DNA from: Phaeosaccion multiseriatum | Lineage: Eukaryota; Ochrophyta, other classes | Assembly (NCBI GenBank): GCA_965112735.1 | Contig: OZ218957.1 | Location: forward strand, 2,046,001-2,110,000 | Direction: 5' to 3' | Length of the DNA stretch: 64,000 nucleotides | Part shown: one piece after another, positions 44,369 through 55,621 of the stretch | How the letters are laid out: every line of letters starts with the position of its first letter | Numbering within the stretch: the stretch's first letter is position 1 | Notes under the pieces: generated by a model | What the model was told of the DNA's origin: nothing | The model's input: only the letters and a program-made list of their open reading frames with translations | The model's database searches: none | Translations under genes and position numbers: made by a program

Positions 44369-46072
44369 ACAGGAGGTGACCTACTCGGACTTCCTCATGC
44401 GCTACCAACTCGCGTGGGCCCGGCGCAGGACGCCGTCTCTTGTGGACGGCCTTACCCCTCTGGCGCGACGGGTAAGAAGGCGCAGAGGGAGGGGTGGGGG
44501 GGAAGGGGATGACGCATGCATTGATTGATTGGTTGTGCGTTTGGGGGTTTGGCCGGAGAAATGCTCCTGCAGTGCTCTCCTGAGCTTGGTTCAGCAGGGC
44601 GAACCTTTTGTTCGTTGCCCATCCCCAAGACTCCGAATGGAGGGGCCAGTGGGGGGCCACCCCAACCTAGTCGGCTCTCGTGTGGGTGGGCGCGCTGAGA
44701 ACGGGGCCGAGATCGTAAAGCTTGGCCGCTGTCCGTCCCCGTTTGTGCCTCTCCACGCGAATCTTACAACACGACGTACCGTGTGTGTCCCTCATTCTCC
44801 CCAACCTTACGTGTGGATGGGATGGGTTGGCTCCATCCGTCCACGCACAACAACCCCCACAAAGGTGCTGAAAGCGAGCATGGCGCTGAGCCTCGACAAG
44901 GAGGCGATGGCAGTGCCAAGGCTGGTCGGATACGTCCTCCAGCACCAGCACCAGCAGCAGCAGGAGGAGGAGGAAGAGGAGGAGGGGTGGAGCGAACTCG
45001 AGGGTGGCCTGCGGCCGGACAGCAACAACACCCACATGGCCCGCAACGTGATTGTGGGCATGGCGCAGGACTTTGTCGGAAGCGGCAACAACCTCCCTCT
45101 GCTGCGGCCCTCCGGAGGGCGCGTTGGCAGCCGCCATATGGGGGGGAGAGACACCGCCTCTCCGTGTCGGCTTCATGCCGCCCTCGACCCCATCGCGCGA
45201 GCAATCTTCTTGAAGGAGGACAGTCTGCCTCAACAGGCGCCGATAGCAGAAGGACGCCACAGGTGAGTGAGTGAGTGAGTGAGTGGGTGAGTGAGTGAGT
45301 GCGACGTGCCTGTGCTTGTGGTTTGGGGCTTTGATTACGCAGCGCAAGAGAGGAAGGGGGGAGCAAGCGATTGACTGTTCTTTTTGTCTTCCTCACACCA
45401 AACCGTGTGAAAAGCAGACTGCCCTGCCCGAGTCAGCGTGTATGTAGGTTCGTGGCGTGGCCGCTCTCCCCTGATTGCGTCTCTTTTTCTCTCTGCGTGC
45501 GTGGGTGCGTCCTACGAGCAGCGACCAATTCCTGGTGCCAATCATTCCGATGGCGCTGGTCAACGGAGGCCAAAGGAGCGCGAGCGGCCTCCCTGGTAAG
45601 ATCCTCGCTCCATGAAAGTATCCGCTTATGTATCTCTCGCGAAAAGATACCACAACATGCCTGGGCCCGCAAAGATGGATTAGGCAGTTGGTTCTTCGCT
45701 CGTGTCCGTGTCTGTCCTAGCGCTTATACCTGTAAGGGTTGGTTGACTTCATTTCCTTGTGACCTGTGGACGATACGGCGTCTATCCCCCACAGCGTACT
45801 CACCTCCTTACCTGTTCCCTCCCCATCGCCCCCCCCCCCCCCCCCTACCCCCTTCCCTTGGCCCCCCCGTGTGGTCCTGCAGCTCTGCGCTACTGTCCTA
45901 GAGACGTTATTGCCAATCTGCGACGCCTGCTCGAGGGAAAGCCAACAGTCGCCATGCAACCTTGGTGGAAAGCTTGGGAGGGACGCCTCAGGCGAGAGGA
46001 TGAGGAGAGTGACCAGGAGGAGCAAGACAACTCTGCTGCTGCTGTGTGTGACGAGGAGGAGCAGAGAGTGGG

Positions 46073-46106
<34 letters not shown>

Positions 46107-47422
46107 GGCGGCGGCGCGGAGGGGGAGGAGACGAGCGACATGCCGAGTACGCCGGCGGCGGCGCGTCTTATCGCCACGGGGAAGGTGGAGCAGACGGATG
46201 CCAACACTGTGCACATCAGCGAACTTCCGGTGGGCCGCTGGACAATGCCCTACCGCGCCTTCCTGAAGCGGCTGCTGGCGAAGCGTTCCATCCAAGGCTA
46301 CTCTGAGCACCACACTGATAACCGTGTGGGTTTTACGGTGATCTTCCCTACGGGGGGCATTGACGCCGTTGTAGAGCAGGAGGGATTGATGCGCTTCTTC
46401 ATGCTCGAGACTCCCGTAGGCAGTGGCAGCATGGTCTTGACTGACCCGGAGGGACGGCTGCGCTCGTTCGACTCGACGGACGCTGTGCTGGAAGCTTTCT
46501 TTTCTCTGCGGATGGAAATGTACGGTCGACGAAAGGTAAGGAGGAGGAAAGGCATGCGTCTCTGTGATAGGAGGGGTGGAGGGTGGAGCGATGAAGCCCT
46601 GCCTGTCTGGTATTGTATGGCTTGGGCAGCGCAGCATCTCGGGCGGTGTGACCCAACAGTCTCCCCCTTCTCTTTTCTCTCTCTCCCTCTGTCTCTCTCT
46701 CTCTCGCATCCATTCTGTGTGCTGTAGATGAAGCTGAACTTTGCGGCGGCGCGCCTTCTTCTCTCTCTCCCTCTCTCTTTTCTCTCTCCATGCAGGCGCG
46801 GCAGGTATCTGCTCTTGAGAAGGAGTGCAACATGCTCTTCAACCGAAGGCAGTTCATTCATGCAACAATGACGGGCAGCTTCGTCTTTGGTATTAAGCCC
46901 AAGCGCGAAATGCTCGATGCTCTCGAGGAGAAGAGCTTCAGCCTCATTTTCCCGGACGGAGAAGAAGGTGGGGAAGTAGAAGATGGAGGGGGCGTTGACG
47001 GACAAGCGGGCGTGTCGGAGGAGGGTAACAAGGAGAATGCGCGGCACGAGAGGAAGCAGCCGAAGAAGCAGCCGAAGAAGACGACCAACCCCAAGAAGAA
47101 AAAGAAGAACAAGAGCACCGGAGGGGAGGCTGTGACAGGGGCAAGCGTAAAGGACGATGCCTACTACGAGAGGCTTGAGAGGGGTTTCGCCTACCTCCTG
47201 CAAGTTAAGGCCGGCAGCTTCACCGGGGAAGTCGTGGAGGAGATGAAGGCCAAGCTGCGGGAGAAGAGGGCGTTGCTGGAGCTCTTCAAGCAGACCTCCC
47301 TCAAGCATATGTACACGGAGGACCTGAACAGGCTCGAGCGGCTACTGGCCGAAGCCCAAGCAGGCGAAGATGCCGTCCGGGCCGGCGAGCTGCAGTGCCA
47401 GCTCAGGAGCGTCGAGGCTTAG
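42703..47422 (+). CDS. Degenerate topoisomerase II-like protein lacking ATPase domain and catalytic tyrosine, 8 exons
   Basis: Exons 42703-42972, 43149-43322, 43577-43746, 43934-44471, 44865-45262, 45522-45595, 45883-46535 and 46796-47422 give 967 residues, all phases consistent. It starts just before the TOPRIM domain (ANLDDASLAGAPLPRKCTLI, then GRDRYGVFVLDSD) and follows eukaryotic topoisomerase II to the end of the core: GAHLQGLLIHLFYNCWPALL, VTYSDFLMRYQLAWARRRTP, SLVDGLTPLARR, NVIVGMAQDFVGSGNNLPLL, VPIIPMALVNGG, CPRDVIANLRRLLEG and HISELPVGRWT. Key residues are changed. The TEGDSA block reads AFSETGRA, the DxDxDGxH block reads DLPDDHGGGAH, and SPRY with the catalytic Tyr reads SPCR (45159-45170). 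The GHKL ATPase domain is absent. It probably cannot cleave DNA, though it stays open and spliced; a structural or regulatory role, or early pseudogene status, are the options. Confidence 0.85.
45263..45301. repeat. (GAGT)n microsatellite at an exon 5 donor
   Basis: GTGAGTGAGTGAGTGAGTGA repeats from the exon 5 donor of the topoisomerase II-like gene onward, so the donor consensus itself is reiterated. Confidence 0.9.
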
Positions 47423-48550
47423 GTCGAAGGGGAGAGGATGGGGAGGGGGGCGAGGGGAGGGAGGAAGGAGGGCAGGCGAAGAGGGGCTGCAAAGCGGGAA
47501 GGGGGGGGGGGGGCGTGCGTTCAGGAGGGAGAAGGGCGGAGCTGCCGAGCAGAGCCCGGTCGAGCGATGGCAACGCTTTTCGCAACTGTGTGTCCATACC
47601 TCTACACTAGATTAGAGCAGAGTAGATTCGTTGTCGAGAGATCGATTACTAAAGAATATGAACAAGGCAAGGCTACATGTGCTGGAAAGCACCACCCCTT
47701 ACGCTGTGGAATGGGTTAGCTTTTGCTCCGGAGGGGCACCCCGACGCTTGACACTTGACACTTGCTTTGTGCCGTCCTGGAAGCTACTCTCACTCTAGCG
47801 AAGAGTGAGTAGGTGAGTGAGAGTGGGTGGGTGGGTGCGTGCGTGCGTGAGTGACTAGTTTCCCTCTCACGTTTAAGATGCTGAGGTACCCTCCACTTCC
47901 TCTCCCTTTGTACGTATGATACTAACGATGAGAGAGAAAGAGGAATGCAGCTGTGGTGGTGTCTGCACAGAGCGAGGCCCTAGGCCAGGGCCTTCCAAAG
48001 TACTTCGTGGTACTCTACAGTATCTTGTAGACGTGCCTGCGGCCAAGGCCGATTGTGAAAAGTGGGATTCATTGTTGATTTAAAACTCCACAGAGGTCTA
48101 TCCCAATGAATAACAGCGCAGGCAGGTGACAGAGGGCACCTTCCCATCATTTCTGTGTGCGCAAATTTGGGTCTCTGTGCGCAAAGTTTGGTCTCTGTGC
48201 ACAAAGTTGGGTCAACACAGTGCCCGTGTGCTTGCCAGCAACGTCACACGCCTACTCGGCATCATCATCATCGTCATCCCGTTGCCACCATCCTCAGATA
48301 CACCGTACTGCTGCTCTTGCCCCCCCCCCCCGTTGCGTTGTTGACCAATGTCGCGTTGGGTGCCGCCGTTGGCCGCGCTGGACGCCACCCTCAGTCTCAG
48401 GAGAGAGAGAGATGGGTGATGGGGGGTCAGGTGTGGGGTTTGGTGAAGCTCTGTCCCTTCTCCCTCCTCCACCCCCTTGTCTCCCTGCCCTTCCTCTGAA
48501 AGGTGAAACTGCCACCCTGCCTGCCTGCTTGTCTACCTGTCTGCCTGCCC
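47423..48550. other. Convergent intergenic region with a three-unit repeat
   Basis: Lies between the 3' ends of the topoisomerase II-like gene (+) and OLA1 (-). A GGGTGGGTGC/GTGAGTGA patch lies at 47800-47860. Three tandem units of about 20 bp, of the form CTCTGTGCGCAAAGTTTGGT, lie at about 48153-48213. No gene is seen. Confidence 0.55.
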
Positions 48551-50900
48551 TTAGTTGTTGAACTTGAAGTGCAGCACATCCCCGTCCATGACCACGTACT
48601 TCTTGCCCTGCTGCCGCAGTTTCCCCGCCTTCTTCACCTCCTCCTCATTGCCCAACTCCTTTAGATCGTCAAAAGTCATGGTATCTGAGCAGATAAAGCC
48701 CTTCTCAAAGTCCGTGTGGATCACGCCCGCCGCCTGAGGGGCCAGCCAGCCATCCTTAATCGTCCAAGCCTTCACCTCATCCGCCCCTGCAGTAAAGTAG
48801 TGAATGAGCCCCAGCGCCGTGTACCCGGCCTTGAGGATGCGGGGCATCATGGATTTGAACCCGGGGTTTGCCTCCTTGTACTCTGCAAGGCTACCCCCCA
48901 CCTCCGCGTCCACCCACTCCTGCTCAAAGGCCACACTGAAGGGAAGAATCACCCCTCCGCCCAGAGCCGTGACCGCCTCCGAGATCTTGGGCAGCCACTT
49001 GTTGCCCTTTCGGAGAAAATCTCTCTTGGAGAGGTTCACCAGATAGACCATCTCCTTGGCTGTGAGGAGGCAGAGGCGGTTGAGGTTGTCGATCTCATGG
49101 GAAGTCCAGTGGCCGAAGCGGATGGGCTGATGGGTGGGTGCGTGCGTGCACAGGAGTGAGTGAGAGTGTGGTGGCGGCGCATTTGTGGGTGTGGGTGATA
49201 GAGAGAGGGAGAGGGGGGGGGGGATAAGGGCGCAAGAGGGAGAGGGAGGACAGAGCGAATGCATGTGAGGGTGTGGTTGCGCGTTTGTGGTTGTGAGAGA
49301 CACACAAACACACGCAGAGGAAGAGAGAGCGAATGTGTGTGAGAGAGGAGGGGGGAGAGGGAGCGAGAGAGACGGAGAGAGAGTGAGTGTGTGGGAGAGA
49401 GAGAAGGGAGAAGAGGAGCGAATACGCCTTTTGCATTCGCAAGTGCCATATCATACGAGGAGGCGGAGGGAAAGATTGACAAAAGAACAAACGTCGAAGC
49501 GAGAGCGAGAACGGCGCATCATCATTCATGTCGCGTCATACCTTCTGCTCCTCCTCCAGGAAGGCGAGGATCTTGACCCAGGTCTCCCACTCCATTTTCT
49601 TCTCCCTGCCGCCCAACCCCCTCTCAACGTTCTTCCTCTCCCTCTCCACGCAGTTCTTCATGTGCTCAATGTCCTTAAGCAGCAACTCGTTGTTGATAAT
49701 GTCAATGTCACGCACAGGGTTAACGTCTCCCTCAACGTGGGTAATGTCCGCGCTCTCAAATGCTCTTAACATCATGTAGATGGCGTCGCATGCGCTAATG
49801 TGCGACAAGAAGGCATTGCCAAGTCCCTCCCCCTCTGCTGCTCCCTTCACCAGACCTGCAATGTCGGTGATGGTAATGTTTGGTGGTACCTCCGAGGCTG
49901 GGTGGTAGGCGTTACACAGCCATTTGAAGCGCGCGTCCGGCACGTTGACAATCGCCACGTTGGGGTCAATGGTGCAGAAGGGAAAGTTCTCGGCAGGAAC
50001 GTTCAGCTTGGACAGACAGTTGAAAAAGCTGCAAACAAGATGGGAGAGAGAAGGGGAGGAAAGAAGGAGAGTCCAGAGTCGGGAGGGAGACAGCCAGGAG
50101 GACAGGAATGAAGCAGCACAGAGCGACCGAGGGTGGATGAATGGATGAAAGGAGGCGGAAGATGGGTAGGAGAGGAGAGAGACATAGACAACCCCACACA
50201 CGGAAAGAGGAATGGACAAGAGAAGGATTCATATTTCAAAGGCTTCCAAAGCAGTGAGCAAGTCGAGCTCTCTCCAGGTCCTCTGATCGTCATGCCCCCC
50301 CCCCCCCCATTCCCTCTCCGACATGTGGAGGCAGTCAGAGAAGGGAGAGGGGATACGCATTAGCGGCCTGGTGTGGGAGAGGGACCATGAGCACCGATAA
50401 CGGCCACCAGAGATCTCCTGTGCTACTGACGCGCACTGCTTGTGGACCTTCGATCTGAGTAGAAGCAACTCGTCCTTCTCTTTCCACTGCCCCAAGAAGG
50501 CCGAGGGTGACCTTGACCATGGTCGCACTTCCCACTCACCTACTCTTCCCTGTGATCAACAAGCAACAGAGGGGGGTGATAGTTGTGAGAAGGGAGGGAG
50601 AAGGAGTTCGTAGACACAGTGGTAGAGAGCGAAAGAATAGAGAGAGAAGACAGAGGGGGAGAGGGAGACAGAGAGAGAAGAGAACGAGAAAGCGAGGGAG
50701 GGAGAGAAGCAAAGGCATTAAAGACAGAGCCAACGCACAGAGAGGAAGAGAGGGAGCCCTTGAGGGGAGGCATGTACAGGCTTTTTGGCCCCCTTACCGA
50801 CGTTAGGCATGCCCACGATGCCGACCTTGACATTGTTGGAAGGCCGCCCTAATTGGATCTTCCTCGGCTCCTCCGCCCCAGCCTTGGCCTTTGGGGGCAT
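48551..50900 (-). CDS. OLA1: OLA1/YchF-type P-loop ATPase, 4 exons including a 10-nt microexon
   Basis: Exons 50900-50798, 50549-50540 (10 nt), 50028-49542 and 49126-48551 give 391 residues (human OLA1 396). It reads KVGIVGMPNV, then GKSS from the microexon, then FFNCLSKLNVPAENFPFCTI, PNITITDIAGLVKGAAEGEG, LGNAFLSHISACDAIYMMLR, VYLVNLSKRDFLRKGNKWLP, and a C-terminal TGS-like domain (LIHYFTAGADEVKAWTIKDG, AAGVIHTDFEKGF, MDGDVLHFKFNN). OLA1 is an Obg-family enzyme that prefers ATP; it associates with ribosomes and affects stress responses and initiation. Without the microexon the Walker A lysine and serine would be lost and the frame broken, so it is required. Confidence 0.92.
50540..50549 (-). 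other. OLA1: 10-nt microexon encoding the OLA1 Walker A GKS
   Basis: On the minus strand, GATCACAG, then GGAAGAGTAG, then GTGAGT. Joined after exon 1 (ending GTCG, phase 1) and before exon 3 (starting CTTTTTC) it gives V-G-K-S-S-F-F-N. The exon lengths 103, 10, 487 and 576 sum to a whole number of codons only with it included. Confidence 0.88.
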
Positions 50901-51046
50901 TGTCGCTGCTCTCTCTTTGCTGTCAGATATCTACTATTTTGCGGCGGAGGCCACAATTTCCGGAGATGATGGTTTCCGATTGGCACGTTCGCCTAGCCAC
51001 GTTACAGGATCGACGGCCTAGAAAGGGGAGAGAAGAGAGGTGAAAG
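50901..51046. promoter_or_regulatory. Shared divergent promoter, OLA1 / TPT-family transporter
   Basis: 146 bp between the divergent start codons, so the promoters overlap. No TATA-like box is clear. Confidence 0.5.
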
Positions 51047-52860
51047 ATGCACCCCCAAGAACGTCGAGCGAGACGAAGGCGCCTACCCCCTCGCCCTGTG
51101 ACCACTGCAACGCTCCTACTGCGATTGCAGCGTGCGATAATGCTGCTGCAGCTCCTGGTAGTATCTTTGCCACGAGGTGTTACACGAGGAGAGAGCTCTC
51201 CCATTGGACTACTCCGGCGGGTGCGCGGGCGGTCTGTGACCTCCTTGCAGCAGCAGGAGAGGCAGGAGATGGAGGATTTGCAGCGGCAGCGGCGGCAGGA
51301 AGAGAAGAGGGCGCAGGAGATGGGTGCAGCCACAGGTCGGCCAGCGAATTTCGTTGGTCCGTATCCTCGCCGAGACAAGCACAGCGGGGAGGATCGCAGC
51401 GTGGGAAGCTTCGCGTCGGTGGCCGGAGCACTAGAAGCAGCGGTGGAGGGAGTAAAAATAGGACAACCAAGTGGAAGAGCATCAAACATAGTTGTTGTGA
51501 GAGCAGAGGAGGGCAGTTCAGAGTCCGTTCGGACGGCGGCGCGTCAACCCTCAAGAGCGGGGGCCTTGCTGGTGCTCAAAGTGCTCGCGTGGTACGGGCT
51601 CAGCGTCGGCTACAACGTGCACAACAAGCGAGTGCTCAGCATCTTTCCTCTCCCCCTAACCACGGGAGTGCTGCAGCTTCTCTGCGGCTCGGTCTTCACT
51701 GCTCTCCTTTGGGTGGCCGGTGCCCGGCAGTGTCCTCGCCTAAGGTACGGTCTATGGGAACTTCTGTAAGGTACTTGCTGCTACTGCTACTGTTGCTGGT
51801 GCTGGTGCTGCTGCTGCTGCTGCTGGACGGATGAGCGAGGACAGGGGAGCAAGCATATTGTCTGGCATTTGGAAGAGGTGTGAAGGATGAGTGTGTGGAA
51901 CGTCTTCTGAAAGGTGCTTCCCCGTGCACTGTCACTGGACAAGTCGCCAGCACCCCTCCCCCCCCCCCGCGCCACGACCCGCCCCCTTACTAACAGTCTG
52001 GAGCTCTTTCTTACTTTGTTGGTGCTTTTGGGATACCTTTTTGCCATGTTGTGTGGGATATTCTCTTTGCCATGTTGTGGTGGGGGCCGGTCAACACGAA
52101 ACACAGTCGACGAACGGCGCTGCGGAGGCTTCTTCCCGTGGGCCTCTTGCACGCGTCGTCCCACACACTGGCCCAAGGGTTCCTCGTCACGGGGTCCGTG
52201 AGCATGCTGCAAGTGCTCAAGGCCGGAGAGCCCCTCTGCACCGACCTGCTCACCAGCCTCGTGAGGAAGAGCTTTTCCCCGGCCCTTCACTACTTGGCCC
52301 TCGCGCCCGTGCTGCTCGGCATTGGGCTGACGTCGTTCCAAGGGTGGGACTTAACGTGGGCTGCGTTTGGGGGAGCGATGGCAGTCAATGTGTTCGCCGC
52401 TGCTCGAGCCGTGCTCTCCAAGCACACGCTGGGCGACAAGGAGCGACGGAGGGAGGAGCGCCTCTCTCCAGCCAACCTTTACGCCATGCTCTCGCTGCTC
52501 GGGGGGCTCGCCCTGACTCCCATCGCCCTCGGAGTGGAGGGGAGAGCCATCGCTGCTTCTTGGCGGGGCGCTATGATGGGCAGCACCAGCGGTAGTGCCA
52601 GTGGGGCTCCGCGTCGGGACTTGATGATAGATATGGTGCTGGCGACGGCCATGTTCCACTCGTACTACGAGCTGAGCTTCGTGGTGCTGGATAGGCTGAG
52701 CAGCGTATCTCACGCGGTGCTGAACTGCCTGAAGCGAGTGGTGCTCATTGGGTTCGGGGCGGTGGTCTTTGGGACCCAAGTTCGCGCCTTGAGCGCCTTC
52801 GGAGCGGTGCTGGCAGTGGGAGGGGCCTTGTGCTATAGCCTTTTGCAGGCGGGTCCGTAA
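51047..52860 (+). CDS. Triose-phosphate-translocator-family membrane transporter, 2 exons
   Basis: Exons 51047-51744 and 52107-52860 join in phase 2 to 483 residues. A leader of about 180 residues has a hydrophobic stretch (AIMLLQLLVVSLPRGV) and then basic, Gln/Glu-rich sequence; this could be a multi-part targeting region. The transporter core starts at LVLKVLAWYGLSVGYNVHNK, the usual TPT opening (W-Y-x-x-x-x-x-x-N-x-x-NK), and continues with LLPVGLLHASSHTLAQGFLV, VLKAGEPLCTDLL, FGGAMAVNVFAAARAVLSKH, YYELSFVVLDRLSSVSHAVL and NCLKRVVLIGFGAVVFGTQV. That is the drug/metabolite-transporter fold with about ten helices. Members exchange phosphorylated C3, C5 or C6 compounds for phosphate across plastid envelope membranes, while others carry nucleotide sugars in the Golgi. 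The substrate is not resolved. Confidence 0.8.
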
Positions 52861-53407
52861 AGGGATGTCAATGAGATAAGGGGGGAGTGCATGAATGAAG
52901 TCGTGCGCTCTTCCTTCTAGGCTTCGATTCCTTGCCAAGAAACGACGGCACAGCCTCTCTCTCCCGCAGCTTATTCTCGCCCCGTTCTGCGGTGCGTTGC
53001 TCTTCGTGGCACGCTGCTCGCGTCCATCAAGCCATCACACGTGCTCTCCTCCTCCTCCCTCCTCCTCTCCCCTATGTGATCGACCCCTGACGCGCGAGCT
53101 ATTGCCATCGCGGCTCATCGCTCGTCCCAGCCGCGTGTTGGGAATGAGTTTCAGTTTGGGCGCACATTTTCCCTGCCCAACCCTTACATATTAAGAGAGG
53201 GAGGGAGCACAACAGCTCAGATTCAATCCAAGTGCTCAACAGAGTAGCGTGGCGTACAGCGATTGGGTGGTATCTCTTGTCTTGCTGAGCACGTGCCGCG
53301 GCTGTATGCGCGACGAATCCCTTTGACCCCAAGTTGGTTTCAGTGGGTGGAAGGGGTGGTGGTGAGGGCAGCACAGAGGGGGGGGGGCCAGCAGTGGCGG
53401 GGGAAGG
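52861..53407. other. Intergenic region upstream of the sigma factor gene
   Basis: About 550 bp between two plus-strand genes. CT-rich patches occur, and a weak inverted GGGAGG/CCTCCC composition; no frame or motif is convincing. Confidence 0.4.
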
Positions 53408-55621
53408 ATGAAGCATGCTGTGGCAGTAGCTGCAGTATGTCTAGCGGTTCATAGAGTGTCAGCTTTCAGCCCGGGGGCTGTAGGAAGAGGTGAGAAAGTG
53501 GGAAAGGGGTCCGGTCCACTGAAGAGCCAAGTGTGTTTCACTTCCCAAACTTTGCACAGGCAGTAGTGGTACAGGAGTGCTGATGTTGCTGTCAGGGGGG
53601 GAGTGAAGGAGGTGCAAGAGAGACTCTCTGGGCGGGTGGGGGGCTGGCGGCGTGATAGTTCCTGTGGATGGAAGAGAAGGTGTGGAAGGAACAGGACGAG
53701 TTCAACCAACCGCTCCTGGAGGGGGGAGGGCTGTGCGGGACGACGGGCCCCTTGGGCTTATCCCCTTGGACGCTGCGTCCAATCGCACCTCCTCTTGCTG
53801 ACTTCTTTCCCTGCACCCTTCCTCTCCTCCTCTCTTTGATCGCGAGCAGGCCGGCCTCCGCATGTGTGTGCAGGAAGAGCAGCGCGGGGGACAGGGGCGG
53901 TGGGAGGAGGAGGAGGGGGGGCACCAACGGGAGCTCGAGTAGGCTCGGCATCGCGTCTGCGCGCAAGAACAGCGCTTGGCAGCAGCAGGACGGAGCCGGG
54001 GCACACGGCAAGTCGTGGCAGCAGCAGGAGCAAGCGCACAAATGGGCGCAGCGTAGTTGGTGGTAGTGTGAGCAGCAGCAGTAGTAGCAGCAGCACCACC
54101 AGCCTTGCCAGCAGCGGGGGAAGCTCAGCAGACAGGGCTCGGCAAATGAGCAAGCGGACGCGCTCCAACACGGTACAGGGCAACCTGGTGAAGAACCGGG
54201 CCAACGTGGAGTCCCCGCCCTACAAATCAAAACAGCAGAGTCAGCAACCGCAGGCTCAGCAGCCCACCTTCATCACGGAGCGGGGACCCGAGGTCAGATA
54301 CGTGCCCAACGAGTCTGGTGGGGGGAGGAAGAACCCATACTCGAAGAACGAGCGGTCGGTGCGGCCTGGGGCCCCGGTGGTGCACTCGAGCAATATCAAA
54401 GACCGGGACATGACCAAGTATCGAAAGATGAAGGGCGCACCCTTGCTCTCCCGGGCAGAAGAGATTGTGCTGGGGCGGCTCATCGTGGTGGGTATTCGAC
54501 ACCACGAGACCAAAGTCATGCGGGAGGGCGAGTTGGAGAGGCCGCTGAGCGACGAGGAGGCGGCCAGTATGGAGGGTATATCCCTGGAGACTTATCGACG
54601 GGACATGCGGAGGTCGGTACTGGCCAAAGAGAGGATGGTGGCCTCGAACCTGCGCCTGGTGAGGAGTATCGGACGGCGCTACCGCTTCAGCGGTCTGTCC
54701 ATGCATGACATTGTGCAAGAGGGCACTTTTGGGCTGGTGCGGGCGTGCGAAAAGTTCGACCCTGAGAGAGGTTTCCGCTTCAGCACGTACTCGTCCTGGT
54801 GGATCAAGCAGAGCATGATGCGGGCCATTGCCGACCAGAGCCGAGTGGTGCGACTACCCGTGCACGTGCACGACTTTCTCAACTCGGCCCGCAAGGCCAA
54901 TCGAGCCATTCTCTGTCAAGAGGGACGGGAAGCGTCCGACTTGGAGCTGGCAGAGCACCTCAACATGCCGGAGAGCAGGGTGCAGTTCTATCGCAAGGCC
55001 GGACTGGACGCGCTGAGCTTTGAGACGCCGTCGGGGGGCGGGGCCGGCAAGGTGGGGTCTGGGGCGGGGTCGACTGCTGCCAAGGGTGAGACGTTGACGC
55101 TGTCCGACACGCTCAACGATGGGGACCAGGCGCCGGAAGGGACAGCGCAGCTGGGCATGCTGCAGGAGGGTGTGAAGAAGATGCTGCATACGCTCAGCCC
55201 CAGAGAGCAGGAGGTTGTATCGCTGCGTTACGGCCTGGACACGGGAGAGGCCAAGACGTTGGAGGAGATTGGCCAGTGCTTCTCAGTGACGAGGGAGCGC
55301 GTACGGCAGATTGAGGCCAGAGCCATGCACAAGCTCCGGCAGCCGTTCCGGAATCACAATTTGAGGGGCCATATTCCCAACAAAAACGGCCTGCCCGGGC
55401 GGGTACAGCCGCAGCCGATGCATATCCAGCACCAGCAGCAGCAGCAGCAACGGCTGGCGCAGAAACTGGAGGAGGGGGGAGTGGAAATAAGCAGCTGCGA
55501 CCCCAAGGAGCTGGCGACCTCGGCTACTGCCTTGGTACCCGTGGGAGGCGGCGTGAGGTCAAGTGACGCATTGGAGCTGGAGATTGATATGGAGCTTGAG
55601 CTCGACGACTTTTACTCATGA
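53408..55621 (+). CDS. Plastid-targeted sigma-70 factor, 2 exons
   Basis: Exon 1 (53408-53489) and exon 2 (53850-55621) join in phase 1 to 617 residues. Exon 1 encodes a hydrophobic signal peptide ending HRVSAFSPGAVG; the A/V-SAF-P form with Phe after the cleavage site is typical of heterokont plastid presequences. About 250 disordered residues follow. Region 2 reads MVASNLRLVRSIGRRYRFSG, LSMHDIVQEGTFGLVRACEK, FDPERGFRFSTYSSWWIKQS, matching the core-binding and -10 recognition helices. Region 3 starts at VRLPVHVHDFLNSARKANRA. Region 4 reads LSPREQEVVSLRYGLDTGEA and VTRERVRQIEARAMHKLRQP (-35 helix-turn-helix). The protein should direct the plastid-encoded RNA polymerase. A Q-rich insert and acidic C-terminus (ELEIDMELELDDF) follow region 4. 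Confidence 0.92.

Noticed and set aside
48840-48870. GGATTTGAACCC resembling a tRNA T-loop (B box)
   Set aside because: It lies within conserved OLA1 coding sequence and has no matching A box or cloverleaf.
53668-54066. Plus-strand frame with a hydrophobic stretch as the sigma factor N-terminus
   Set aside because: It is out of frame with the sigma domains and starts inside the intron; the exon at 53408-53489 gives a better presequence and the right phase.
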